A DNA stretch of 54,650 nt from Bacillota bacterium (GTDB taxonomy: Bacteria > Bacillota > Syntrophomonadia > Syntrophomonadales > Syntrophomonadaceae). Position numbers and translations under genes: made by a program. The stretch covers positions 1 through 54,650 of the forward strand of contig JAKPGY010000055.1 of assembly GCA_029550685.1 (NCBI GenBank). The letters are read 5' to 3'. The notes under the pieces were generated by a model. That model made no database searches. It was not told the DNA's origin and was given only the letters and a program-made list of their open reading frames with translations. Of the stretch, positions 1 through 7,308 are shown piece after piece. Each line of letters starts with the position of its first letter. Positions within the stretch are counted from its first letter, which is position 1.

Positions 1-139
1 CTCGCAATGACACATAAGATGGCCTTCTGGTATGTCATCGGCCGTTCCGGCACTACTGATGTTCGCTATCGCTCACGACTAATGTTGCGAGGAGCGTAGC
101 GACGTGGCGATCTCTTTTTAGCAACTTTTTTGACACTCT
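1..139. repeat. Family A dispersed repeat, left end outside window
   Basis: GC-rich partly palindromic repeat with the core TGCGAGGAGCGTAGCGACG then TGGCGATCTC. The reverse complement of positions 1-40 and 88-139 matches 22830-22920 almost base for base. The copy here carries an extra ~47 bases at 41-87 that are absent at 22.9 kb. The right end (119-139) equals the left terminal inverted repeat of the 22.8-kb copy. The other end is beyond the window edge. Confidence 0.85.
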
Positions 140-141
140 CA

Positions 142-172
142 AATTCCCCTAAACAAGGGGAATTCTTTTATT
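142..172 (+). terminator. Rho-independent terminator-like hairpin
   Basis: The arms AATTCCCCT (142-150) and AGGGGAATT (156-164) pair perfectly over a 5-base loop and are followed by a T-rich stretch on the plus strand. An almost identical hairpin sits at 22983-23010, also next to a family A repeat. It may end a plus-strand transcript entering from outside the window and may also help end fmdB on the minus strand. Confidence 0.6.
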
Positions 173-210
173 TTATATTACTATAAATAACATTGAGTTT
201 ATCAATTCTT

Positions 211-513
211 TTAGATACCAGCCACTTTCCGGTCTGTGCTTTCAGACTGTTCCACAAATCCTTTCACATCACCATCCAACAGAGCCTCATTATCTTTTTG
301 CCGCTCTTCATTAACAGCCCGAGCTTTATTTTTAAGTTGATTATTGTCCGTAGTATAAAAACCAGACCCCTTAAACACTATGCCCACATTCTTACTTATC
401 ATACGCTGCACTGGGCCGCCACAGGTTGGGCATTCGGTGAGACTATCTTCCGTAATCTTCTGCAGCTTTTCAAACTTTCCACAGTTTGCACATTTATACT
501 CATAGATTGGCAT
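211..513 (-). CDS. FmdB-family zinc ribbon protein
   Basis: Small 100-residue protein beginning [13 protein letters not shown], the signature of the FmdB/CxxC_CXXC_SSSS family. Cys8, Cys11, Cys28 and Cys31 form a CxxC-x16-CxxC zinc ribbon. The C-terminal half is charged and probably flexible. Family members are putative regulators named after a formamidase-operon protein of Methylophilus, but their molecular role is not established. An AGGAGG site about seven bases before the ATG supports the start. It stands alone, followed by a hairpin at 142-164. Family assignment is firm; function is unknown. Confidence 0.85.
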   Translation of the reverse strand: MPIYEYKCANCGKFEKLQKITEDSLTECPTCGGPVQRMISKNVGIVFKGSGFYTTDNNQLKNKARAVNEERQKDNEALLDGDVKGFVEQSESTDRKVAGI

Positions 514-590
514 TAAAATCCCTCCTTTTGCCCTATGTCCTAATCTATATATTTAATCCTTTCCCCAAAGTTTGTCAACGGTTTACCTAA

Positions 591-1313
591 TCATGGATAA
601 TAACTAAGGCTGAAATAGACCAGTAAAGACATAACCGCATTCCAGACCCCATGTGCAGTGACCGTAGACCAGATACTGCCGCTTTTTTCATAAAAATAAC
701 ATAGGATGGCTCCTCCTACTGCCAAGGGAATGGCTCTCCAGAAATCCAGGTGGGCCAGGCCAAATAATAATCCGGCAGTGATGGATCCCCACACCGGTCC
801 CAGCGAGTAGCGGGTCAAGGGATAAATCATGCCCCGGTAAAATAATTCTTCTGATAAGGGGGCTAAAACGGCGGCCATTATCAGCAATAGCAGGAATTGG
901 CTCCCATCCTGTACTGTACGAAGCATCTGTTCATAGGATTGGGGCGGCAGATCAGGATTAAGTAGTAGCAGAGGAAAACTTAATATAACAATGATAGACA
1001 GAAGGAGCAATCCCCCTAGAACGCCGTATCTGATCAGATTCCGGCCGGAAAGGGGAGCAAACCCTATTTCCTGCCAACTGGTCCCGCGCCCTACCCCTGA
1101 TAATAGCAGTACCAAACCTACCGTTACAATAAATTGCAGCATATAAGAGGTGGTAAATTGGGCCAAGGGGGTATCAGGCATCCCCAATCCGTACAGGTAA
1201 TTCATGACTGAACCGCCATATATGCCCCATAGCAGGCTAAGAACAATTATTCCCACATAAACAAAAATAACATCCAGCCAGGTCCAGGATGGCCTGCCCT
1301 TATTCATAGCCAT
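591..1313 (-). CDS. CPBP-family intramembrane metalloprotease (CAAX protease/Abi)
   Basis: A 240-residue polytopic membrane protein with about six or seven hydrophobic segments. The C-terminal half holds the three CPBP motifs in order: SEELFYRG (EExxxR, near residue 155), FGLAHLD (FxxxH) and HGVWNAV (HxxxN). These polar residues are the presumed metal-binding and catalytic set of the Rce1/CAAX-protease-like family. Bacterial members are linked to prenyl-protein processing, bacteriocin immunity or membrane protein maturation; the substrate cannot be told here. AGGAGGA precedes the ATG, and a second in-frame ATG two codons later is possible. It is a single gene with no operon partner. Confidence 0.85.
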   Translation of the reverse strand: MAMNKGRPSWTWLDVIFVYVGIIVLSLLWGIYGGSVMNYLYGLGMPDTPLAQFTTSYMLQFIVTVGLVLLLSGVGRGTSWQEIGFAPLSGRNLIRYGVLGGLLLLSIIVILSFPLLLLNPDLPPQSYEQMLRTVQDGSQFLLLLIMAAVLAPLSEELFYRGMIYPLTRYSLGPVWGSITAGLLFGLAHLDFWRAIPLAVGGAILCYFYEKSGSIWSTVTAHGVWNAVMSLLVYFSLSYYP

Positions 1314-1436
1314 ATGATTCTCCTCCTAATGGCTGGCATCTGCCCATATCATTTTGGTCTGGAAATCTCTGCCCCACCATGTTTTAACCGCTTAAGGGAC
1401 ATACTAAAATAACAGTCTGCGAAAGGAGACCAAGTT

Positions 1437-1901
1437 ATGCCCCCCTGGCTGTACATTTTGACCCTGATAACGGTTTTAGCAATAATTATATACATTACCC
1501 TCGCCCTGCTGGACGATCCTGAACTTCAACAGCGGACTTTGCCGGATCATAACTTCAAATTTGAAGCCGGGCAAGAGTTATTTAAATATATACCATCCAA
1601 TTCAAATAGCAGCGATATTCTGGAGATACAACCACGGCGCGGGGGCCGCCTTCTGGTTACCTGGAAAATATCTCCCCGCCAGCCTGCAGGGTCTGAGAAA
1701 CTGGTGCTGCGTATTTATGACTCCAGCCGCCCGGAAGGCTACTATGATGTGGAGACTAATCACTGGCACGGTAAACTATCCTTTGGGTCCCAGGCCGGGG
1801 TGGCCTATTATGTGGCGGCCGGGTTTAAGGCCAACCAAGAATTCGTTCCTCTGGCCTTATCGGCTCCGGTAATCGGGGGAAGTAAACCCCTGCTTCACTA
1901 A
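1437..1901 (+). CDS. DUF4912-like membrane-anchored protein
   Basis: A 154-residue protein. Residues ~4-26 form one strong hydrophobic segment (LYILTLITVLAIIIYITLAL), a signal anchor. The rest is soluble and resembles DUF4912: LLVTWKISPRQ, a strand with LVLRIYDSS, and a later VAYYVAAGFKAN strand followed by a proline-containing tail. DUF4912 proteins of Firmicutes are uncharacterised and have an immunoglobulin-like fold. AAGGAG lies about eight bases before the ATG. It is transcribed away from the CPBP gene and towards the DUF815 gene. The domain match is by eye, so moderately sure. Confidence 0.65.
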   Translation: MPPWLYILTLITVLAIIIYITLALLDDPELQQRTLPDHNFKFEAGQELFKYIPSNSNSSDILEIQPRRGGRLLVTWKISPRQPAGSEKLVLRIYDSSRPEGYYDVETNHWHGKLSFGSQAGVAYYVAAGFKANQEFVPLALSAPVIGGSKPLLH

Positions 1902-1973
1902 AGTTTGCTGAAAAAATAACCTCTCACCAGTAGTCCTTATGACAGCAGGTACTTTCATTAATCGTGGCTTGCA

Positions 1974-3215
1974 TCACAGGTGACAATTACTCAGGGAATT
2001 GACAAATTGATGAGCGGTGCGCCCGGACCGGCCATGATGGGCTCTTTCCCATTCCAAAGCCTTCTGCCTCAATAGTTCAGCATCCATTTCGATACCGCGC
2101 TCTTGGACCAGGTGCTCCACTATCTGCAGGTAAAGCTGCTGTCCCGGCGGCGGAAAAGTAACAGTCAGCCCAAAGCGGTCAGATAATGAGAGTTTTTCCT
2201 GCATGGTATCCTGGGTGTGTATTTCTTCCCCGGGGCCAGATCTATCCGCAAAGTATTCCTTGATCAAATGGCGGCGGTTGGAGGTGGCATAAATCAAGAC
2301 CTGCTTCGGCTGACCCTGCAGGCTTCCCTCCATCACCGCTTTCAATCCCTTATAGCTGGTTTCATAATCTTCAAAAGATAGATCATCAATAAAAATAATC
2401 ACCGGAACACGGTAATCACTTAAATAAGCTGCCAATTCAGGAAGATACTCCACCTGATCCCGGGCTACTTCCACCATTCTCAACCCCGCCTCCCAGAATT
2501 CCTGCAGCAATGACTTGACCATGGTGGATTTGCCAGTGCCCCGGCTTCCGTATAACAGAACATTGTTGGCCGGTTCCCCCTGCACAAACTGGCGGGTGTT
2601 GGCCAGGATCTGTTCCTTCTGTGATTCATAGCCTAACAAATCGCACATCCTGGGCAAATCAGGATAAGGAACTCCCTTCAGCCCATCAGCTCCCCAAGTT
2701 AAAGCCCGGTAGCGGGCTATTATGCCCCGGGAATGGCGGCGATAATATCCGGCCAGGAGGGGAAGCTGCTCACCCCAGTCAGGGCAAGATTTCAACTGGG
2801 CCAGCCCAACCTGGTCCTGGCAATGGTCCTCACCGCTGAATAGCAGTTCCAGATTCTGCCCGTCAAACCCGCAGGATGCAGGTGACAAGTGGTAGAGTTC
2901 CTGAAGTATCCTCAAATCCTGGGCGGCCAGCTGGCTCAGGGCTTTCGAGCAGGTTTCCAACCCATACAGTTCACAATGGCGACTGAAGGGATTATCATCA
3001 TGGGCAATCAGATCCAGCAGGTAGTCGCGAAAAGATACTCCTGACTTGAGCAAAAGGTGCACCATGGTGTGCCAGGCATCCGAGGCTTCCAGGGAGTGAG
3101 GGTTGCTGGCATCTGCATGGTCAAGGCAACGCCGCAATGCCGACAGAACTGGATCTTGCAGCAGCGAACGGTATACAGTTAGACACGATAGTTTATAATT
3201 GAGCCCAGCAGTCAC
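1974..3215 (-). CDS. DUF815-family AAA+ ATPase
   Basis: 413 residues. The C-terminal half is an AAA+ module: Walker A GSRGTGKST, Walker B VIIFIDDLSFED, then sensor-type ATSNRRHL and a LSDRFGLTV segment, all typical of DUF815 (COG2607). The N-terminal ~180 residues are helical and lack a recognised domain. DUF815 ATPases are widespread in Clostridia but have no established function. The start is GTG, preceded by AAGGAGGG. A membrane-protein gene and a nucleoside kinase gene lie just upstream on the same strand with short gaps (26 and 74 bases), so the three may be co-transcribed. Confidence 0.85.
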   Translation of the reverse strand: MTAGLNYKLSCLTVYRSLLQDPVLSALRRCLDHADASNPHSLEASDAWHTMVHLLLKSGVSFRDYLLDLIAHDDNPFSRHCELYGLETCSKALSQLAAQDLRILQELYHLSPASCGFDGQNLELLFSGEDHCQDQVGLAQLKSCPDWGEQLPLLAGYYRRHSRGIIARYRALTWGADGLKGVPYPDLPRMCDLLGYESQKEQILANTRQFVQGEPANNVLLYGSRGTGKSTMVKSLLQEFWEAGLRMVEVARDQVEYLPELAAYLSDYRVPVIIFIDDLSFEDYETSYKGLKAVMEGSLQGQPKQVLIYATSNRRHLIKEYFADRSGPGEEIHTQDTMQEKLSLSDRFGLTVTFPPPGQQLYLQIVEHLVQERGIEMDAELLRQKALEWERAHHGRSGRTAHQFVNSLSNCHL

Positions 3216-3240
3216 CAGACCCCCTCCTTGCGCAGTATGA

Positions 3241-3672
3241 TTATCCCCAGATAAGGCTAAATAAAACTAAAAAGCAGTGGGTAAAAAACAGCACCGCACT
3301 GATACGTTCCATGCGCCAGTTAAATATTTGCTTGATCATGATTTGGCCGCGGAAGAATTGATAAAAGGTGGAGGATACCAGCCACAAGTGAACCACTTCT
3401 ACTCCCACTAAAAAGGCGGTAAAAATCAGCATGGCCGGGTTGGATATTACCGTAAATACCAGAATAAAATAAACCGCTTCCAGGACAATGGATGACAAAA
3501 GCATCAAGCGGATCTGACCACGCATGGCCGAGCCACGGCTGATAGCCCAGGCTGCAAAAGCTTTAAGCAATTCAGCTTCAAATGCCTGGGGTGATCCTTT
3601 GATAATGCGGACGAAATAAACCGAATATATGGCCAGGATGCATCCGGCTATAATGCCCAAGACCAGAGCCAT
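3241..3672 (-). CDS. Hypothetical membrane protein (four predicted TM segments)
   Basis: About 143 residues with four hydrophobic stretches: an N-terminal one (LVLGIIAGCILAIYSVYF), two in the middle, and one at the C-terminus (VLFFTHCFLVLFSLIW). Between segments 1 and 2 is a short basic/polar loop (ISRGSAMRGQIR). No family was recognised. A GGAAAGG site lies ten bases before ATG 3672; a TTG one codon upstream (3675) is an alternative with seven-base spacing. It sits 26 bases upstream of the DUF815 gene and probably belongs to the same transcript. Function unknown. Confidence 0.65.
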   Translation of the reverse strand: MALVLGIIAGCILAIYSVYFVRIIKGSPQAFEAELLKAFAAWAISRGSAMRGQIRLMLLSSIVLEAVYFILVFTVISNPAMLIFTAFLVGVEVVHLWLVSSTFYQFFRGQIMIKQIFNWRMERISAVLFFTHCFLVLFSLIWG

Positions 3673-3745
3673 CAATTCACAACCTTTCCAAACTTCCTAG
3701 CCCATGATAGCAGATTCCGAAGCGGACTGCCAACAGTAACGGGCC

Positions 3746-4411
3746 TTACCGGAGGTCGGCAACCGGGAGGTCAGCCGGTATATTGGTTAAAGATTGGTGG
3801 GCTTGGCGTATCTGGTCGACCATATATTGCCGGTCTTCAGGACGATGCACATAATCCAAATTATCAACCTGCAAAACCAGAAGTTTCCCCAGGTTAAAAT
3901 CCTGGTAGTTTTTTTCATAAAACTTGTTGAGACGATCCCAGTATTCACGTTCTACTTCTATTTCATCCGGACGCCCGCGCCGGTGAATGCGACGAATGGC
4001 TTCATCGGTGTTTACCCGCAGGTATACCAAGAGTTTTGGAGGCTTGACATGTTCCAGAAGAGCATTCAAGAGATTGTTGTATACATCATATTCTTCAGGG
4101 CTCAGGTAGCCATATTCCAGATACATGCGGGCAAATATGCGGTCCGAGTATATGGAGCGATCCATTACGGCTCGGCCAATCTGCATAGCCTTGCGATACT
4201 GTTTGAAGCGATTGGTAAGAAAGTTGGTCTGCATGGGGAAAGCCCACTTAGGCCGGTCATAAAAGAACTTGTGCAGCAGGCGGTTCTCATCATCAAACAT
4301 CTCATTAAAAGGAGTTAAGTTAAACTCCTCACTGATTATTTTGACCAGACTGGTTTTACCTACACCGGTTACACCATCCACCACTATTTCTACTCCACTG
4401 GAATTATCCAC
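3746..4411 (-). CDS. Deoxynucleoside kinase (dGK/dAK family)
   Basis: Phosphorylates deoxyribonucleosides to 5'-monophosphates in nucleotide salvage. The 221-residue protein has an N-terminal P-loop (DGVTGVGKTSL), the MDRSIYSDR motif that matches the family's ERS region, and a basic LID segment (RIHRRGRPDEIE). Length fits the dCK/dGK family. I chose GTG 4411 because AAGGAG lies eight bases before it and the P-loop then sits about ten residues in. The longer reading frame starting at 4480 would add a hydrophobic tail not normal for this family. It is first of a probable three-gene set with the membrane protein and DUF815 ATPase. Substrate preference cannot be read from sequence. Confidence 0.85.
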   Translation of the reverse strand: MDNSSGVEIVVDGVTGVGKTSLVKIISEEFNLTPFNEMFDDENRLLHKFFYDRPKWAFPMQTNFLTNRFKQYRKAMQIGRAVMDRSIYSDRIFARMYLEYGYLSPEEYDVYNNLLNALLEHVKPPKLLVYLRVNTDEAIRRIHRRGRPDEIEVEREYWDRLNKFYEKNYQDFNLGKLLVLQVDNLDYVHRPEDRQYMVDQIRQAHQSLTNIPADLPVADLR

Positions 4412-4551
4412 GGGCCCGACTCCTTTCACCACCAGCAATATAATTAACAGGCCAAAGGCCTGTCCAGCTTCCTTTCTCATTATAGTACTTTATAATAATA
4501 TTTTGCCAGCCGTTTAACACCCCCCGCAAACGCCATATACAATCTCCCATT

Positions 4552-5907
4552 CTAAGTGCCGTCGGATTCCAACAGCTGCGGAGTGTCACGTACTTTGGTT
4601 TTCAGCCGCACCACTCCCCCCCATAGCCGGGCTATGTACTTCAAAGTCTGATGAGCATATTCCATCTGCAATTCCCGGCCATCATATTCATGTTCCAAAT
4701 AAAGTATGCGGCTGCGCGCTCCTGCCTCCAGAACTCTAATACTGGGAATATTATTGATACCGGTCATAGCCACCAGGGTGTCCCTAATAGTCTTCCAGCC
4801 CTTCTCATCGGCAACCTCGGTAACGGAGAATTCCCGGCCCCGTTTTCGATAAGCAAATAGATTCAGCTCCCGGCACAGCTCAAGATCCAAAAAACGAGCC
4901 AAAAACGAGGCATCCCGGGCTTCGCTTCTAACCTGAAAAATAAAGGAAAGTCCTTTTTCCTGCTCAAGTTTTTCAAAAATCCTGTAACCTAAATGGTAGG
5001 GATTCAAACCACCCTCTACCGGGCATACTATCTGGTTGTGTCGTTTCAAAAATTCCAGGTAGTACCCTTGCTCCAAATTAAGTTGTGACATCAGGCGAAA
5101 ATGCCAGAAGCTGGCCCATCCTTCGTTCATTATTTTAGTTTCCACCTGGGGCAGGAAATAGAGACTTTCTTCCCTAACCATGGCCAGCAAATCTTTTTCC
5201 CAGTCATTTAGCTTCCCGTGTTCGATCAGGAACAGCAGCAGGTCCTCCTGAGGCTGTAAAGGAATTTTATTCAAATCCAGCGTGGGGGGCTGCCGGGGGA
5301 CTTCCAGCAAAGGATGCTCCGGGGCTGGGGTTTTAAGGCTTTCCAATAGTCGCTGTTCCAACTGCTTCTGATCCAAGTGCTTTTCACCTATTACCCGGTA
5401 GGTCTGGAAGCGCAGAGCGTGGGCTGCATCGAGCATACGTTCCACCCGTTCATAGCCAATGCTGGGGTCGCTGATATACAGCCTTACCCGGTCGGCGTGC
5501 CCTTTAAACATCTCCAGGGCATATTCTGCTCTGGTACCTTCACGAAACAGGCGGTTATTCTTGAAAAAATCATTGTGCCCGTAAACATGGGCCATGGTAA
5601 GAATCTGCAGCAGCAAAGTATTGTCTTTCATCAGGTAGGCTAGGCAGGGATTGGAATTAATCACCATTTCATAGGGAAGTCCCACCAGGTTGTAGCGGTA
5701 AAAAGTTTTACGCCGTTCATAGGCTTTGCCAAAACTCCAGTGAGGGTAACGAGCTGGCATACCCAGATAAGCTTCATGGGCCAGCATATCTTCATAGCTG
5801 ACCAGTTCAAACTCCTGAGGATAGCAATTAAGATTATGCCCGGCGGCCAGTTCTTCCAAGCGGCGGCTGTAATCCTGCAATTCCTGCAGACGGTACTCAT
5901 TTCCCAT
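4552..5907 (-). CDS. spoVR: SpoVR family protein
   Basis: 451 residues matching SpoVR along the full length, including the N-terminal MPARYPHWSFGKAYE region, the conserved MAHVYGHNDFF segment with paired His/Asp, and EGWASFWHF in the middle. In Bacillus subtilis SpoVR is needed for normal spore cortex; in Proteobacteria its orthologue travels with prkA and yeaH. Start ATG 5907 was chosen because AAGGAG is seven bases upstream; a longer in-frame start at 5928 would overlap the previous stop. It ends the prkA-yhbH-spoVR set and begins four bases after the yhbH stop, so the two are co-transcribed. Biochemical role is unknown. Confidence 0.92.
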   Translation of the reverse strand: MGNEYRLQELQDYSRRLEELAAGHNLNCYPQEFELVSYEDMLAHEAYLGMPARYPHWSFGKAYERRKTFYRYNLVGLPYEMVINSNPCLAYLMKDNTLLLQILTMAHVYGHNDFFKNNRLFREGTRAEYALEMFKGHADRVRLYISDPSIGYERVERMLDAAHALRFQTYRVIGEKHLDQKQLEQRLLESLKTPAPEHPLLEVPRQPPTLDLNKIPLQPQEDLLLFLIEHGKLNDWEKDLLAMVREESLYFLPQVETKIMNEGWASFWHFRLMSQLNLEQGYYLEFLKRHNQIVCPVEGGLNPYHLGYRIFEKLEQEKGLSFIFQVRSEARDASFLARFLDLELCRELNLFAYRKRGREFSVTEVADEKGWKTIRDTLVAMTGINNIPSIRVLEAGARSRILYLEHEYDGRELQMEYAHQTLKYIARLWGGVVRLKTKVRDTPQLLESDGT

Positions 5908-5911
5908 CAGA

Positions 5912-7081
5912 TCACTCCTTCTCTGCAACCATCATTAGACGCCGGAAAGCTGGCCATACATCCTCTTTACTATGAATCGTGACGGAAACAAAATTAGATT
6001 CCATCACGGACTCCTGAAAAGCATCCCTCATAGTTTGGTTGGGAGCCCAGGAAGAGACGATTTCACAGTAACCAAATAAATTGCAGCAACGGCACAGTTC
6101 CCGGGCTTTTTCCACCGCCTGGTCAATATCTTCCGGCCAATTATCGCCGTCACTGCAATGGACCGCATAGACATTCCATATCTGCGGATTATAGCGCTCT
6201 TTGATAATCTCCAGTGCTTTCTCGTAACCGCTGCTGATCATGGTACCGCCCGACTCGCCCCGGTGGAAAAAATCATCTTCATTTACTTCTTTAGCCGTGG
6301 TAGTGTGACTTATGAAAACCAATTCCACCTGCAGGTAGCGATAACGGATAAACTGGTAGAGCAGAAAAAAGAAAGTGCGGGCCAGAAATTTTTTATTCTG
6401 GTACATTGATCCGGAATTATCCATAATACAGATAATTACAGCGTTAGACTGCAGCCGCAAATCCTCTTTGACCCGCTGATAGCGCAGGTCCTCTTCCCGA
6501 AAAGGGAATCGCTCTATTTCCTCCTCCTGGCCTAATTCCCGCAAAGCCCTCTGGGTAGACTGCTTGCGCTTTATTCTCTCCATCATAGAGCGTTTTTTGG
6601 AAAGCCGGGGAGGTATGCCCTTGCGCTGTATACCCCAGCGGCGGTGGCTCTGTTCGCTTTCAGCCCAGGTAAATTTGCGGCGTTCCAGATAAGGCAGATC
6701 AATATCTTCAAACAAATACTCTGCCAGCTGTTCCAGGGTTATTTCGGTATCATAAATATCTTCGCCTTCAATATTGCCGGGCCCCTCATCGGCCCCCATG
6801 CCGCCCTTGGTGCGCTGCTGGCCAATACGCTGACCACGTTTTTCATTACCCTGGCCGGTAGCTACTCCCGGCCGGTTTTCTCCAAAAACAAACTGGTATT
6901 CTTTTAAGCCCCGCACCGGGATTTTAAAAATCTTATCCTTGCTCTTCCCGATTATGCTTTCCTCAGCCACAATACTGCTTAAATTGCGTTTAATAGAATC
7001 CTTGATCAGTTCCCGGTGACGGCGGCGGTCCTCTGCACTACGGTCCCGCCCTCCCCGGTCATAATCACGAAAAATAGCCAT
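5912..7081 (-). CDS. yhbH: DUF444 / YhbH (YeaH) family von Willebrand A protein
   Basis: 389 residues. The N-terminal third is charged and carries a glycine/glutamine-rich linker (about residues 75-105). The C-terminal half has a VWA-like fold with a MIDAS-type motif IMDNSGSM (DxSxS). This is DUF444 (COG2718), the sporulation protein YhbH of Bacillus and stress-linked YeaH of E. coli. It always accompanies the PrkA kinase and often SpoVR, as here. The gap to prkA upstream (228 bases) is filled by a family B repeat, unusual for this tight cluster. ATG preceded by an AGAGGGT stretch. Confidence 0.9.
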   Translation of the reverse strand: MAIFRDYDRGGRDRSAEDRRRHRELIKDSIKRNLSSIVAEESIIGKSKDKIFKIPVRGLKEYQFVFGENRPGVATGQGNEKRGQRIGQQRTKGGMGADEGPGNIEGEDIYDTEITLEQLAEYLFEDIDLPYLERRKFTWAESEQSHRRWGIQRKGIPPRLSKKRSMMERIKRKQSTQRALRELGQEEEIERFPFREEDLRYQRVKEDLRLQSNAVIICIMDNSGSMYQNKKFLARTFFFLLYQFIRYRYLQVELVFISHTTTAKEVNEDDFFHRGESGGTMISSGYEKALEIIKERYNPQIWNVYAVHCSDGDNWPEDIDQAVEKARELCRCCNLFGYCEIVSSWAPNQTMRDAFQESVMESNFVSVTIHSKEDVWPAFRRLMMVAEKE

Positions 7082-7138
7082 ACCCTCTGCCCCCCTATGT
7101 TTGCTGTAAAATGGAGGAATCCGGACGTGTAATTGCTG

Positions 7139-7281
7139 GACTTAAGCAGGCGTATTAGCCGGGATGCAGGGGTATTAGCCGACTCGCTCCAGACTCCCCG
7201 CCTGCAACACATCGGCTTATCGTAGTCACTCGCCCGGCTAATATCCCTGCTTAAGCCCTGCAGCGATGTTTTCATTCATCG
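7139..7281 (-). repeat. Family B dispersed repeat, reduced form, between prkA and yhbH
   Basis: Read on the minus strand it starts with the flank GATGAATGAAAACATCGCTG, then GGCTTAAGCAGGGATATTAGC, later AAGCCGATGTGTTGCAGGCG and GAGTCGGCTAATACCCCTGC. The same blocks in the same order occur at 11853, 24800 and 31338. The long internal block seen at 11.9 and 31.4 kb is missing. An extra GGCTAATACGCCTGCTTAAG lies at its far end, so the outer ends are inverted repeats (CTTAAGCAGG...CCTGCTTAAG). Confidence 0.8.
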
Positions 7282-7308
7282 TTGCCAACATACAGGTTAT
7301 AATTGCTG

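Noticed and set aside
4412-4480. N-terminal extension of the deoxynucleoside kinase frame
   Set aside because: Hydrophobic residues before the P-loop are not normal for the family, and a good ribosome site supports GTG 4411.
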